Of a stretch of 52,474 bases of DNA, positions 10,001 through 17,201 are shown piece after piece. The notes under the pieces are model-generated. The model saw nothing but the letters and a program-made list of their open reading frames with translations, was not told the origin of the DNA and did not search any database. Made by a program: the position numbers and the translations under genes. Source of the stretch: Deltaproteobacteria bacterium (lineage in GTDB: Bacteria; Desulfobacterota; Desulfarculia; JACQYL01). The stretch is from contig JACQYL010000058.1 in assembly GCA_016208165.1 (NCBI GenBank), positions 98,460 through 150,933 on the forward strand, written 5' to 3'. How positions within the stretch are numbered: position 1 is the first letter of the stretch; each line of letters opens with the position of its first letter.

Positions 10001-12599
10001 CATTGCCCAGATTCAGCAGCAGATTCGAATGGTTGTCAGGGTTTCTCGCGGCATCGTTCAGGAAGAAAGCCTTCCGGTACTCTTCCAGCCCCTTCTCGAG
10101 TTGGCCCTTTTCGTCGTGCACGGTCTCCAGGACTTCGTACACATAGCCCAGCGTCTGGTGGAAATACTCGATCTGCCCCTGGAGATGAATGGCCCGCTCG
10201 ATGAGTGTCCGGGCCTCATCGAGTTCTTTTTTGCCCTCGAAATACGTGTAGCAGAGACCTGCACTGTACAGTGCAACAGCGTCCGCGGAATCCTGTCCGA
10301 TCTGTTTTCGATACAGAGACAGGACTTCCGGCAACTGTTTTTGAGCCGCCGCGCACTTGATATAGCCCCTGTGAGCTTCCACTATGGTATAGTCGTAGCG
10401 AATCAGATCCCGGAACGTCGTCCGCGCGGAGGCCACCTCACCAATCCTGTACAAGAAGTCGCCGGCGGAAACGGACTTTCGTATGTACCCTTCTCTAGCC
10501 AGAAGGTAGATGTGATCCTCGTAGGGACGCTTAGCGATCTCCGTCTCGTATAGATTCAAAGCCTCGTGAAATCGTTCTTCCCGATACAGTATTTCCGCCA
10601 GCGCCAGCCGGGCGGCCGCCGTCTGCGTGGTCACCCCGGGAAACGTTTCGAGGACTCGCCTGTACGCCTCCTTGGCCGCCTGCCATTCGTTGTCCGCGAA
10701 GTGAAGATCGCCGATACGGTTCCATGCGCCCATGGCCAATCTCGGCAGAGACTCCAAACGCTTGTGCGCAATCCTCTGCAGCAAAGCCACACGGGTTTCA
10801 ACCTTGCTGTCGCCGACGCCCTCCGTGCTGAGTTCCAATATCCGGTCCACGGCGAGGTCCGCCCATGTCTCAACATCCGAGTAGTCTTTGACCACTTCCA
10901 TGTACGCAGGAATCACGGCATCGGCGCGGCCCAAGCGGCTGAGCGTGTCCGCCCGCAAAACGCGCGCCTCCGCCGCCTGGCTGCGATCATCCGAAGCGTT
11001 CCGGATCACCCTGTCCAATATATGAACCGCATCGAGCAACGAGTCCGATTTCCGCCCCAGATCCAACAGCAGACGTCCCTGCTCGATGCCGCTCCGAAGC
11101 CCAATCGCGAGTTGTTGCTCATGCTTTTTCGCCGGCGATTCGAGGTCCGCTCGTCCCTTTTTCAGCAGGGCTTGCTGCTCAGCCTCGTTTCGGGAAGCAC
11201 TCCATTGCCGGCGCGTTCTGATGGACACCAGGTGAATCTCCGAAAAGCCCGCCTGAGGCTGAATCTCAGGAAAACGTTCCACTACGAGGCGAAAGGCGTT
11301 TTCCGCTGCAGAGGACATGTGCAGCCGCAGATACAATTCGCCCATGTCATAGGCTGCCTTCGCCACGTACGGACGTTGGTCCGGAAAACGCTCGACGACT
11401 TTGTAATATCCCAATACGGCCAGATGAAGATCCGGAGGATAGGCCCGTGACAGTTCTCCGGCCAGGTCCATTTGTGAGGCCACTTCGGATTGCAGCGGGA
11501 TCTCTCCCTCCGTCGGAAGGGCCCAGACATTGCTGATACCCGAGCGACCGGACAGGAAGTAGAGTCCGGACTCACCGGTCTTGGGTTCCAGGGCCGAGTA
11601 GGACGCAGACGTCAACGGATAGGCCGTCTCCACCTTTCCGGTAACAGGCGCTCGAGCCACTACGGCGTTGTCCAACGTGTTTATTGTTCCGTCGCCATTC
11701 GTATCCGATCCAAATCGCGTAAAATAAACGCTTTCCGCGTCTCCGGACCAGGTGGGGAAAAGGTCCCATTCGGGTCCCTGCGTGAGCGCGGTAACCGTCC
11801 CGTGCGGTAAGTCCAGGAGAAAAAGATCGCCTCCGCCGTCGTTTCTGTCGGATACGAACGCGCACTTGGACCCGTCCGGCGATACCGACGGAAATGCTGC
11901 ATCTCCTCCCGTATCCAGGACGCGAGGTACGGTTTCCACTGCACGAAGGTCCAAAGTCGCCAGGTGACGTTGGGGGTCGGGTGGACGGTTCAGATGGAAC
12001 ATCAAGGTTCCGCCGTCCGGAAAAAAGCAGGGCGAGCTGTCTTCCGTATCTCGTCCCGTTAGACGCCGGGGCCGGACTCCGTCCTGGTCGAGCGGCATGA
12101 CGAAAATGTCGCCCTTGGCGTCGTAACTGGTTCCCACATAGGCGATCCAACGGCCGTCCTGAGAGAAGGCCGGAGCAAGGATCTTGCCCGGATCCGTCGC
12201 GACCCGCCTGGGTAATACCACCACCGAAGGATCGGCGGATCTCAACCAGAGAGCCGAAATACCCCCGCGTTCCGTAACGTAGGCCAACCATTTACCGTCA
12301 TGGGACAACGTCGTGTATAGAACGGGGTCGGATTCGAACGTAATTTGGAGTGGAACATTTACGGGAAGTCGTTTGGGGCGAATCTGCTCCGTACTTTGAA
12401 ACATCACGGGTTTCGGCGCATATCCGGAAGGAGGAGCCGCGTCTACAGACGGTTGCGGCGCCGGCGCCGTCCCCGTCGCCGCACCTCGCCATCCGGAGCA
12501 CGCGCTTATAACGAGTGAGGAAGCGAGGACGAAGAGCAATAGCAGAGCGAAACGCGCCCTGATGCACAAGGTTGAAACGGATAACCCGAACCCGTTCAT
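4056..12599 (-). CDS. Giant lipoprotein: beta-propeller, TPR arrays, pseudo-CHAT and CHAT protease
   Basis: The 2847-residue product has a signal sequence with lipobox ISAC (Cys34), so it should be lipid-anchored outside the cytoplasm. Residues about 60-370 are PD40/TolB-like propeller blades (repeats of the type 'SPDGSKCAFVSDR' and 'SQDGRWIAYVGT') with a DTNGDGTIN loop near residue 300. Tandem TPRs fill about 390-1560 and 1885-2480. Residues about 2510-2845 are a CHAT domain, a caspase-like Cys protease, with an intact His-Cys pair: HLASHGEF (His2715) and VVLSACQTGLG (Cys2760). Residues about 1600-1880 look like a second CHAT domain without the dyad: LVNTNVY and VLPKASLE stand where His and Cys should be. 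The start overlaps the stop of the DUF1318 gene by 4 bp, which indicates translational coupling. Function is unknown; a protease or a scaffold of the envelope is the best inference. Confidence 0.93.
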   Translation of the reverse strand: MNGFGLSVSTLCIRARFALLLLFVLASSLVISACSGWRGAATGTAPAPQPSVDAAPPSGYAPKPVMFQSTEQIRPKRLPVNVPLQITFESDPVLYTTLSHDGKWLAYVTERGGISALWLRSADPSVVVLPRRVATDPGKILAPAFSQDGRWIAYVGTSYDAKGDIFVMPLDQDGVRPRRLTGRDTEDSSPCFFPDGGTLMFHLNRPPDPQRHLATLDLRAVETVPRVLDTGGDAAFPSVSPDGSKCAFVSDRNDGGGDLFLLDLPHGTVTALTQGPEWDLFPTWSGDAESVYFTRFGSDTNGDGTINTLDNAVVARAPVTGKVETAYPLTSASYSALEPKTGESGLYFLSGRSGISNVWALPTEGEIPLQSEVASQMDLAGELSRAYPPDLHLAVLGYYKVVERFPDQRPYVAKAAYDMGELYLRLHMSSAAENAFRLVVERFPEIQPQAGFSEIHLVSIRTRRQWSASRNEAEQQALLKKGRADLESPAKKHEQQLAIGLRSGIEQGRLLLDLGRKSDSLLDAVHILDRVIRNASDDRSQAAEARVLRADTLSRLGRADAVIPAYMEVVKDYSDVETWADLAVDRILELSTEGVGDSKVETRVALLQRIAHKRLESLPRLAMGAWNRIGDLHFADNEWQAAKEAYRRVLETFPGVTTQTAAARLALAEILYREERFHEALNLYETEIAKRPYEDHIYLLAREGYIRKSVSAGDFLYRIGEVASARTTFRDLIRYDYTIVEAHRGYIKCAAAQKQLPEVLSLYRKQIGQDSADAVALYSAGLCYTYFEGKKELDEARTLIERAIHLQGQIEYFHQTLGYVYEVLETVHDEKGQLEKGLEEYRKAFFLNDAARNPDNHSNLLLNLGNVHFLLGQYGKAFEYYSKRFETGMAFDNEDTEVLFLRRFGAAAFQVGDRKQSIAAYKQALTLIEERIQPRHASELFGRMDRYISESILNPAMGEKELEGKAKDLARRQAALNQKLFEISRKTVDPPPSPAWQSYRKAMESLLSEQASLIPDLLKLVPKNRDEAQQALAYKLSRVRDALVFPSRLTELKAEMLDRLGLAYQEDGNWPPAQEMFEGAYEINQRLGLTRNLATNKRSIAFNAYMEAGAVSGEERNRLLEGASKDFREVIDLARKYGVTSKQQEKPTGAGVGLAFDVALDKIGSTQAMYGFTAEQEERLAEAFIARIQTDLGALQPAEAALEKELQRYPPDTEVQDENAYGVSLLFHRAGLVAYARQDPLRAFDYFRRSAELTLRLGNPVSTVLNVTNMVRCMLAMPAGESQQERRRELLIDLDRKTMQLLSRFPDPADRRTVATYHNTMGVAALSTPVSGDIDKVEAAVRRMTAVERAATHFYLGLETLELDKPSVDRESLALGGAIQINLADTARSNGDVKGMRNHFEFALDLSRRGLLPDIQWRALAGLGRFEEALEALESVTAIRAGCGPMEVADRFAPMVTEMIGSGRTEEAFNLIERLSELDRVQRMAPLVLGDIPRKEQERIRKSYPVLLSLRKLDRDRTKANEAEREYVSIRLGQEKELLSLSIGKNRENLPFPATLATKESDQDRLLILLGLALDAEEEARNAVRDGEAEKNGPHLTKYLDLVRRYGSEVEDAALSRSIEEPAGVVGIFVPEPVEAIDVMESLPADGLCMRFFALSDPKPQWAAFVLTPDEIRVEHPVRRETLKRSESGVEVRAFEEPSRLPFDVQGPLALSGTHLVRSARNRKPFKRKVLEFPGVYALPGPFKVTSLPEDAVESDIFASVSGAHSLLVNTNVYSAISVPTRPGESAQRKPAIELSQGRNLPLDRLFGRLPGISMAVLPKASLEYAYELGQLFSLMGCPTLLLPTRPQEKSAFLEPFFRLYADTSALDAIRAVRSEGATEDWHLVGYWGLSPEAALELGRQQFVGYVDRGVGAFKSGEYLKALSLLENALSVAGETESLKRHLPDLYRYARESAFLADRLDEAASYAKALVDIIAGSQPDSESHAEALLKWGLVLARAERYAEAVPALEDALEIMSNLELRPEQVRALSDLGVVLENATEYDRALVKFQDAASLSKALDKKELLARQYESIGRIYDLRLSQYALARQNYERALGIYKELGSKHGMAQALLDLGRCCRLLGDFVEAERNYSQSLDLAGNDASLLRLKAGVVIEQANNAWYQARYQEAFKLQRQVLDWARQNGWPLEEVLALNTSGLIWWTLGDPQRALRQLEQAMTSAQKLRVRKDEIATILNNKGMVYREMGRFEDALASLDQALAMDRKLKSRWAIAYDLRNTGLTYLRMGQPEKAVPYLEDALAEASSIGNRINEAKILLALGEALSALKRSKEALSAFEKALEASRSMALRETEWRALYGIALIRLDEGRKQEARELLTRAADIVEGMRAEIKLDQLKDGFINNKLVVYEALVTLLCDLGHVEEAFDVGERSRARGLIDLLGNQQLTLRGQLDQQLYQKLTTVRAGIREQEALAAQSADEAERAIYQRTLQQLNDEYRDIMLDIEASNPELASLVSVNPLSSKGVQELLAPDVALLAYYVTAVETFCWIMKADSLDLFRVPVGREFLAASIVNYRRRLQNLEPLETESRGLYANLFSPVISRLKSGQLVGIVPHGPLHYLSFATLQDGEAYLADRYPLFYLPSASVLKYTLERRRGDKNVRVLAIGNPDLHNPALELPFAEREVTSIGWNFPNVTTLTGDRATESWIIEHIGEFGIIHLASHGEFDPINPLFSAVLLARDAQSDGNLEAAEVFGLRINADLVVLSACQTGLGKLTSGDDVIGMNRAFLYAGTHAIISSLWRVSDVSTAMLVKKFYREYSLRSKSESLRRAILHVKNRYPHPGYWGAFVLVGDYF

Positions 12600-13183
12600 G
12601 GTTTCACCGTCCAGGCGCCGTCTTCCGCCTGCACCCGGTCCCCGGAAGAGGCATTTTCCCGGTTAAGATCGCCGAAGACGCGCCTGATTTTGGGCAGATC
12701 GTCCTGGGTGAAGCTTTCATTGATCTGGATCACCCGTCGCATGACTTTTTCCCGCGCGTCATTGATCTGCCCTACCACGTATTTGAACTCGTCTTCTTTA
12801 TACCGAGCCGCGAACTCTCCGAGACTCTCGGGCGCGTTATCCTTGTCCATGGGAAACGACGCCAGAAGTCCTTCATTGTTCTCTCCCACCCATCCCAGTC
12901 GCTTGAACGCGTCAAGATCGTCCGCATGAAAGGCGATCGTTTCCAGGGCGGTGTTTACCTCCTCCTGTTCCCCACTTGTGCGGGGAGGCTCCTCGATACG
13001 TCCCAGAGGATCCACTCCACGAACGGACGCAACGGTCAGCACCTCCCTGTTCAACGAATTGTATGAACCCAACACCTGGTTTTCCAGAGCGGTACGTTCG
13101 CTCACCACGTTCACTTGCACCTTCGCCAACGTACACCCGAACAGGGCGATCAATGGAACGAGCACAATGAGAACTCGCCGCAT
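12596..13183 (-). CDS. YdbL-like DUF1318 lipoprotein
   Basis: This 195-residue protein has a short signal with lipobox LFGC (Cys17). The start was chosen at the ATG preceded by AAAGGAG; an in-frame upstream start 7 codons earlier has no such site. After a linker (VQVNVVSERTALENQVLGSY) it shows two marks of the DUF1318/YdbL family: an RLGWVGENNEGLL segment, like the 'vGE...GyL' core of YdbL, and a C-terminal SGDRVQAEDGAWTVK segment, like the 'pGe.vQ...G.Wv' end of YdbL. In E. coli, YdbL is encoded with YdbH and the lipoprotein YnbE, which form an intermembrane phospholipid bridge. Here the YdbH-like gene lies 33 bp upstream, supporting the same pathway. The combination of a lipid anchor and the YdbL core in one chain differs from E. 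coli, where the anchor is a separate small protein. Confidence 0.85.
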   Translation of the reverse strand: MRRVLIVLVPLIALFGCTLAKVQVNVVSERTALENQVLGSYNSLNREVLTVASVRGVDPLGRIEEPPRTSGEQEEVNTALETIAFHADDLDAFKRLGWVGENNEGLLASFPMDKDNAPESLGEFAARYKEDEFKYVVGQINDAREKVMRRVIQINESFTQDDLPKIRRVFGDLNRENASSGDRVQAEDGAWTVKP

Positions 13184-13216
13184 GTAGGCTCCTTTCAAAA
13201 CCAAAGAGATCGGAAG

Positions 13217-16200
13217 TTAAGACCGATCGTTTTCAAACTTGAGTCGGCCGTCCGAGTCCACCGTGATGGCCGTGGCGCCGGCCGCTCTCATCAAAGAGAT
13301 CACCATACCCAGGCCTGAAAGGCTCTTTTCAATGCCCTGAAGTTTGGGCAGATTCGCTATATTGACTCTGTCGATGCCCGGCAAATCGATGCGAGCGCCG
13401 CCCGCCTCGACCTCGCCGGATAAAGAAAGATTTCCTTCGCGAATACCCAGTTTGATCCATCTGGGGGTCCCGATACGCAAGAGCTTTCGCTGGCTGACGA
13501 TGCTCTCGTTATTTTCATACGGGTCCAATGCAAAAAGGAATCTCTCGAGGGCTCTCGATCCGATTCGAGTGAAATCCAAGTCCAGGTTCAGGTCTTCAAG
13601 GAACCGGTTTACGTCCTGGAGAAGAGGCGCGCGCAGGGACACCTGTCCGCTGATTTCCGCCTCTTCGTCCGGCACGCCTCCGATGGTATCGGGCATCAGT
13701 TTCTTGGCGTTTATGCCGGAAAACGCAAGGTCCGCTCTAATCATAAAGTCCGTTTCAGCCCGGTCAACGGAAAACGAGCCAAGGATACTTCCTCCCAGCA
13801 GATCCATGCGAAAATAGTCGACAACCGGCAGTCCCTTCACGAGCCGGAATTCCATCTGCTCGTTGGTCAGGTCAATGTTCAACCCACCCGCGTGAAGGCG
13901 GGCCGCATCGAAAGCCAGACTACGCTGCCTTCCGAAACGTCCCTGCAGATCGTCCGCCAGTCTTCTCGCCATCTGGTCGTCCATGTTCCCGCTTTGCGAA
14001 ATGAGGGGCCTGGGTTCGAGCACCTGCACGGACAGAAACGACTTTTCATTCGTAGGGGAACTCGCGGCCTTGCCGTCCATGGTCAGATGGTATTGCTTCT
14101 CTATGTTGATATGACTCTGAAAATTGGACACCTGGAGCAGATCACCCACACGGGCATCGAGTTTGGGGCTGTTGAACCAGACCCTGGCCTGCAATTCTTT
14201 GTCCGGGGTCACTTGTAGTTGGGCCCCGGCGTCAATAGCCCCTTTCAGGGTCACGACGGCGACGGTCTCGTCCAGGGAAATGCGCTTGAAGTCTTCAAAA
14301 GATCCGAAAAGGGTCAGATTCAGTTTAAGCGGTTGAGCGAGGTCCCCCAAGACAGGGAGCGACTCGATTTGCTCCATTTCCAATTCACCCGAAATCCGGT
14401 TTCGCAAAAGGCCCTCTTCCATCGTCAGTTGGAAGGGCTTTTTCGAGCCGATTCGACCGATCTTTAAAACGGTTTCGTTTTCTCCGGGAATGTCCACAGA
14501 GATATGGTTCAATGAAGTCACCAATTGAATCTGGTCAACGAAGGGGATACGTTTAGCCGGCCGATCCTTGGAGGACCAGCTTGCTTTCACGTCTTCCACT
14601 TCTTGGGTCGAGGGAAGCCGCCCGGAAAACCGCCAATTCAAAGTCAGTTCCCCGTCCACTTTTCCTTTAACCCCCAGGTCCGGGGGCAACAAAGGCATCA
14701 ACTCGGCCGGGCGTAAGGTCGTATGACCTTCAGCGTCCAATCGTTCGAAGCCCGTGTTGCGCGCTCCGACCTTGACTCCGGCATCGATGAATTTTCCCAG
14801 TTGCAACCGGGCCTCGAAGCGCCCCGCATCCAAACGCACCGGGTTCAATCCGGTCAAACGGATCGTGTCGGCGGCCCCCTTCAAATCCAACGAGGTTGTC
14901 ACGTTCCCTTGGGGCAAGGCCTGCAACTCGATGGAAGGCGCGGCGACACCCAATTCTTTCACATCGATGGTGATAGACCGGTCGGCTTCCAGACGGCATT
15001 GAAGGCCCAGACCTTGCCGCAGTTCGGCGATGCGAATCTTCTTCGGAACTTCCAGCCCCTTAAGAATCAAGGTCTCCGACACGGATATGCTGCCGAGGAG
15101 GCCGAACAAGGTATTTTCCGACGGCGCAAGGTCCTCGCCGGAAATCTCGACCGGCGTCAGCTCGAGTTTCTCGAAAGACATTGGTTGGGATCCGCTCAGC
15201 TCGAACCGCTCGACCCCGCAGTTGGCCGACAATCGGAACCGTGAGGGCAGGCCGGCCTCGATGCCGGCCTCTCCCCGCAATATCAGAAATACCACCTTGT
15301 CTAAGGAAGCGGCTCCTCCAGGGAGATCCAGGACCAGACCAGGCACGGTCAAGGAAACGCCTTCGATTTCCACTTGATTCGGCCCTTCCGGTACAGGCCC
15401 TGTCAGACGCAGTGCGTCCATCAAGAGTTCGGCGTTGATCATTTCTCCGTTGCGTCCCTTGGGAAGAGCGAGGGATGCAGGCAACAGCGGTTGGACCAGG
15501 GTCAGCAGTTGGCCCAAGTCCAGAGAGACCGGACCCAGATGAATGTCCGCTATGGGCTTTGCCTGACTCAACCCTTCAAGATTGCCCCGCCAGGCCAATC
15601 GACAGTTCTTCTGAAGCTGCAACTCGCCCGATTTCACTTCCAGCAGGTCCTTCTTCCGGTGGAACGCCCCATCCTGAAACACTTTTAAGTCTGCCGGTCC
15701 CATCCGGCCCGCCTTCAAAGGTCCACCCGAGATTTCCAGGCCTATGGCGGCCACTTTGGTGTCAAAAAGAAACGTCTCCGGATCCGGGGCCTTCGCAGTA
15801 ACACTAAGATCCACGGAGCCGGTGCATGTCGGCAGGCCGACCGGAAGGAACGGCTCAACAGATTTCAGCAATTGAGCCAGATCCAGATGAATCCGGGTGT
15901 CCAGGCTGGTTTCCTCCAGCGAACCATCGACCAGCACTCGGCCTCCGGGTACATTCAATTCCATATGCGTCCTGGCCAAAGTGAGGGCGATCCGGCCGTG
16001 GGTATCTGTAAAATTCTCTATTCGTGCAGACATCGTGACGCCCTGCAAGGGTTTACCGTCCACCTCCAAATTCAACGAAGTTTTCAATTCGATCGGCTGA
16101 TCCATGGAAGGTATATCGAGTTGTAGGGATCCTTCGTCCGCCTTCAGCGTGCTTCCTCGGACTCGATCCTCGTACAGCAACGACAGGTTGTTCAGGCGAA

Positions 16201-16723
16201 CGCGTCCCTCCATCTCCTTCGGAGCTTCGAACGTGAGGGTTCTCCAATCCCCTACGGAGGGTTCCGGTTCTTCCTCTTCGGAAGGTTCGAACGGGGCGAG
16301 CAGGCGTTCGAGATTGGTCCGGCCGTCAGGTCCTTTGATCAGGCGCGCGGCCAATCCGTCCACATCGACATCGAATAGGATTCTCCGACGAAGCAGGTTT
16401 TTCAGGTCCACAAACAGATGTGCATACTCGAGCTCGAACAACGGCTTTTGGGAAAGTTCGGGATCGTCGGGAATGCGCACGCCCTCGAGAATGATTCCCC
16501 GAGACCAGGTCCACGTTAACGAATCCACCTCGACGGGGCGATGAAGAGATTGCGACGCCTGTTGTTCAAGGCGGTTTCTGAACCACTCTGTTGAAACCAC
16601 TTGGGGCAAAAAGAAGACTGCGACCGCAATGAACGCGATCAGCATCAGGAGGGATGCGCCAAACCAGAGCAGCCATTTACCGGCCCGGCGTGTTTTCGTT
16701 CCGGAATCTATACCGTCGGCCAT
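13217..16723 (-). CDS. AsmA/YdbH-like intermembrane lipid-transport protein
   Basis: The 1168-residue product has a short cytoplasmic N-terminus, one membrane segment (about residues 18-40) and then a long periplasmic region. The segment VSTEWFRNRLEQQASQSLHR followed by PVEVDSLTW is the start typical of AsmA superfamily proteins. The rest is a repetitive pattern of amphipathic beta strands, as expected for the hydrophobic-groove bridge of this superfamily. The C-terminal part (LDLLGGSILGSF-like segment MDLLGGSILGSFSV, then FSGINAKKL) matches the conserved C-terminal region of YdbH-like members. It is presumably anchored in the inner membrane and reaches towards the outer membrane to move phospholipids. 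It is the first gene of the minus-strand operon, with a DUF1318 lipoprotein gene directly behind it, as in the E. coli ydbH locus. The length is greater than YdbH (about 880 residues). Confidence 0.85.
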   Translation of the reverse strand: MADGIDSGTKTRRAGKWLLWFGASLLMLIAFIAVAVFFLPQVVSTEWFRNRLEQQASQSLHRPVEVDSLTWTWSRGIILEGVRIPDDPELSQKPLFELEYAHLFVDLKNLLRRRILFDVDVDGLAARLIKGPDGRTNLERLLAPFEPSEEEEPEPSVGDWRTLTFEAPKEMEGRVRLNNLSLLYEDRVRGSTLKADEGSLQLDIPSMDQPIELKTSLNLEVDGKPLQGVTMSARIENFTDTHGRIALTLARTHMELNVPGGRVLVDGSLEETSLDTRIHLDLAQLLKSVEPFLPVGLPTCTGSVDLSVTAKAPDPETFLFDTKVAAIGLEISGGPLKAGRMGPADLKVFQDGAFHRKKDLLEVKSGELQLQKNCRLAWRGNLEGLSQAKPIADIHLGPVSLDLGQLLTLVQPLLPASLALPKGRNGEMINAELLMDALRLTGPVPEGPNQVEIEGVSLTVPGLVLDLPGGAASLDKVVFLILRGEAGIEAGLPSRFRLSANCGVERFELSGSQPMSFEKLELTPVEISGEDLAPSENTLFGLLGSISVSETLILKGLEVPKKIRIAELRQGLGLQCRLEADRSITIDVKELGVAAPSIELQALPQGNVTTSLDLKGAADTIRLTGLNPVRLDAGRFEARLQLGKFIDAGVKVGARNTGFERLDAEGHTTLRPAELMPLLPPDLGVKGKVDGELTLNWRFSGRLPSTQEVEDVKASWSSKDRPAKRIPFVDQIQLVTSLNHISVDIPGENETVLKIGRIGSKKPFQLTMEEGLLRNRISGELEMEQIESLPVLGDLAQPLKLNLTLFGSFEDFKRISLDETVAVVTLKGAIDAGAQLQVTPDKELQARVWFNSPKLDARVGDLLQVSNFQSHINIEKQYHLTMDGKAASSPTNEKSFLSVQVLEPRPLISQSGNMDDQMARRLADDLQGRFGRQRSLAFDAARLHAGGLNIDLTNEQMEFRLVKGLPVVDYFRMDLLGGSILGSFSVDRAETDFMIRADLAFSGINAKKLMPDTIGGVPDEEAEISGQVSLRAPLLQDVNRFLEDLNLDLDFTRIGSRALERFLFALDPYENNESIVSQRKLLRIGTPRWIKLGIREGNLSLSGEVEAGGARIDLPGIDRVNIANLPKLQGIEKSLSGLGMVISLMRAAGATAITVDSDGRLKFENDRS

Positions 16724-16926
16724 GGTCGCTTTCCGAATAGGAAATTATATCTTCTCACAACGTCCCGACCTGCGTAACCGGAGTTGGCGGGGCATTGGAT
16801 CTTGGCGACGGAAATCCCCGTTGCCGTCCTACCATCGCAGTAGAGGTGTTTTCCGAGTCGGCCGAGCTCACGTTCCCTCAGCCCAACTCATTCTGTTTCT
16901 TTTAAGTATCGAAGATCAATAAAATG

Positions 16927-16954
16927 AGTATATCATAAATCGGTAGGTTCTTAA
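16927..16954 (-). promoter_or_regulatory. Candidate sigma-70 promoter of the envelope operon
   Basis: On the minus strand TTAAGA and TATACT are separated by 16 bp, with 4 of 6 and 5 of 6 consensus matches. The site lies about 200 bp upstream of the AsmA-like start in AT-rich DNA, so a long leader would result. It is a motif match only. Confidence 0.35.
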
Positions 16955-16999
16955 TATTCCCTTCGCACATCCGGCGTTGCACGCCGTAGAGAACATCGC

Positions 17000-17059
17000 G
17001 GAATTGTTTCCGGGCAACGCCGAAAGCAATGGTGCTTACGGTTGTCCGGACACAATTCC
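17000..17059. repeat. Long imperfect inverted repeat (19-bp arms)
   Basis: The arms 17000-17018 and 17041-17059 pair over 19 positions with 17 Watson-Crick pairs, one G-T pair and one mismatch; the loop is 22 nt. The outer part is GGAATTGT against ACAATTCC. It lies 140 bp beyond the stop of the acyl-CoA dehydrogenase gene and is not followed by a T-run on either strand, so it is not a standard terminator. It could be an RNA hairpin, a REP-like element or a protein site. Confidence 0.75.
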
Positions 17060-17201
17060 ATACCCTAGTGGCGTATACAGGGCTCTCTTGCCGGGAATGA
17101 TCGACACCGGCAGCCGAAAGGCATTGGAGGTCGGTATTTCACCTTAAAATAAGGGCATTCGGAAAACGCCGTTTGGAGAATCTCTTAGGGTGCTTCTCCG
17201 T

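Larger units (their letters stand above)
16724..17201. other. Intergenic region between AsmA-like and acyl-CoA dehydrogenase genes
   Basis: The region holds a candidate promoter for the envelope operon and a long imperfect hairpin, both listed separately. The remaining bases show no supported open reading frame and no T-run terminator for the dehydrogenase gene. Confidence 0.6.

Noticed and set aside
4056-12599. Reading the CHAT gene as part of a type III-E CRISPR (gRAMP/Csx29) system
   Set aside because: No CRISPR array or Cas gene is present and the protein has a lipoprotein signal, so it is not a cytoplasmic CRISPR effector.
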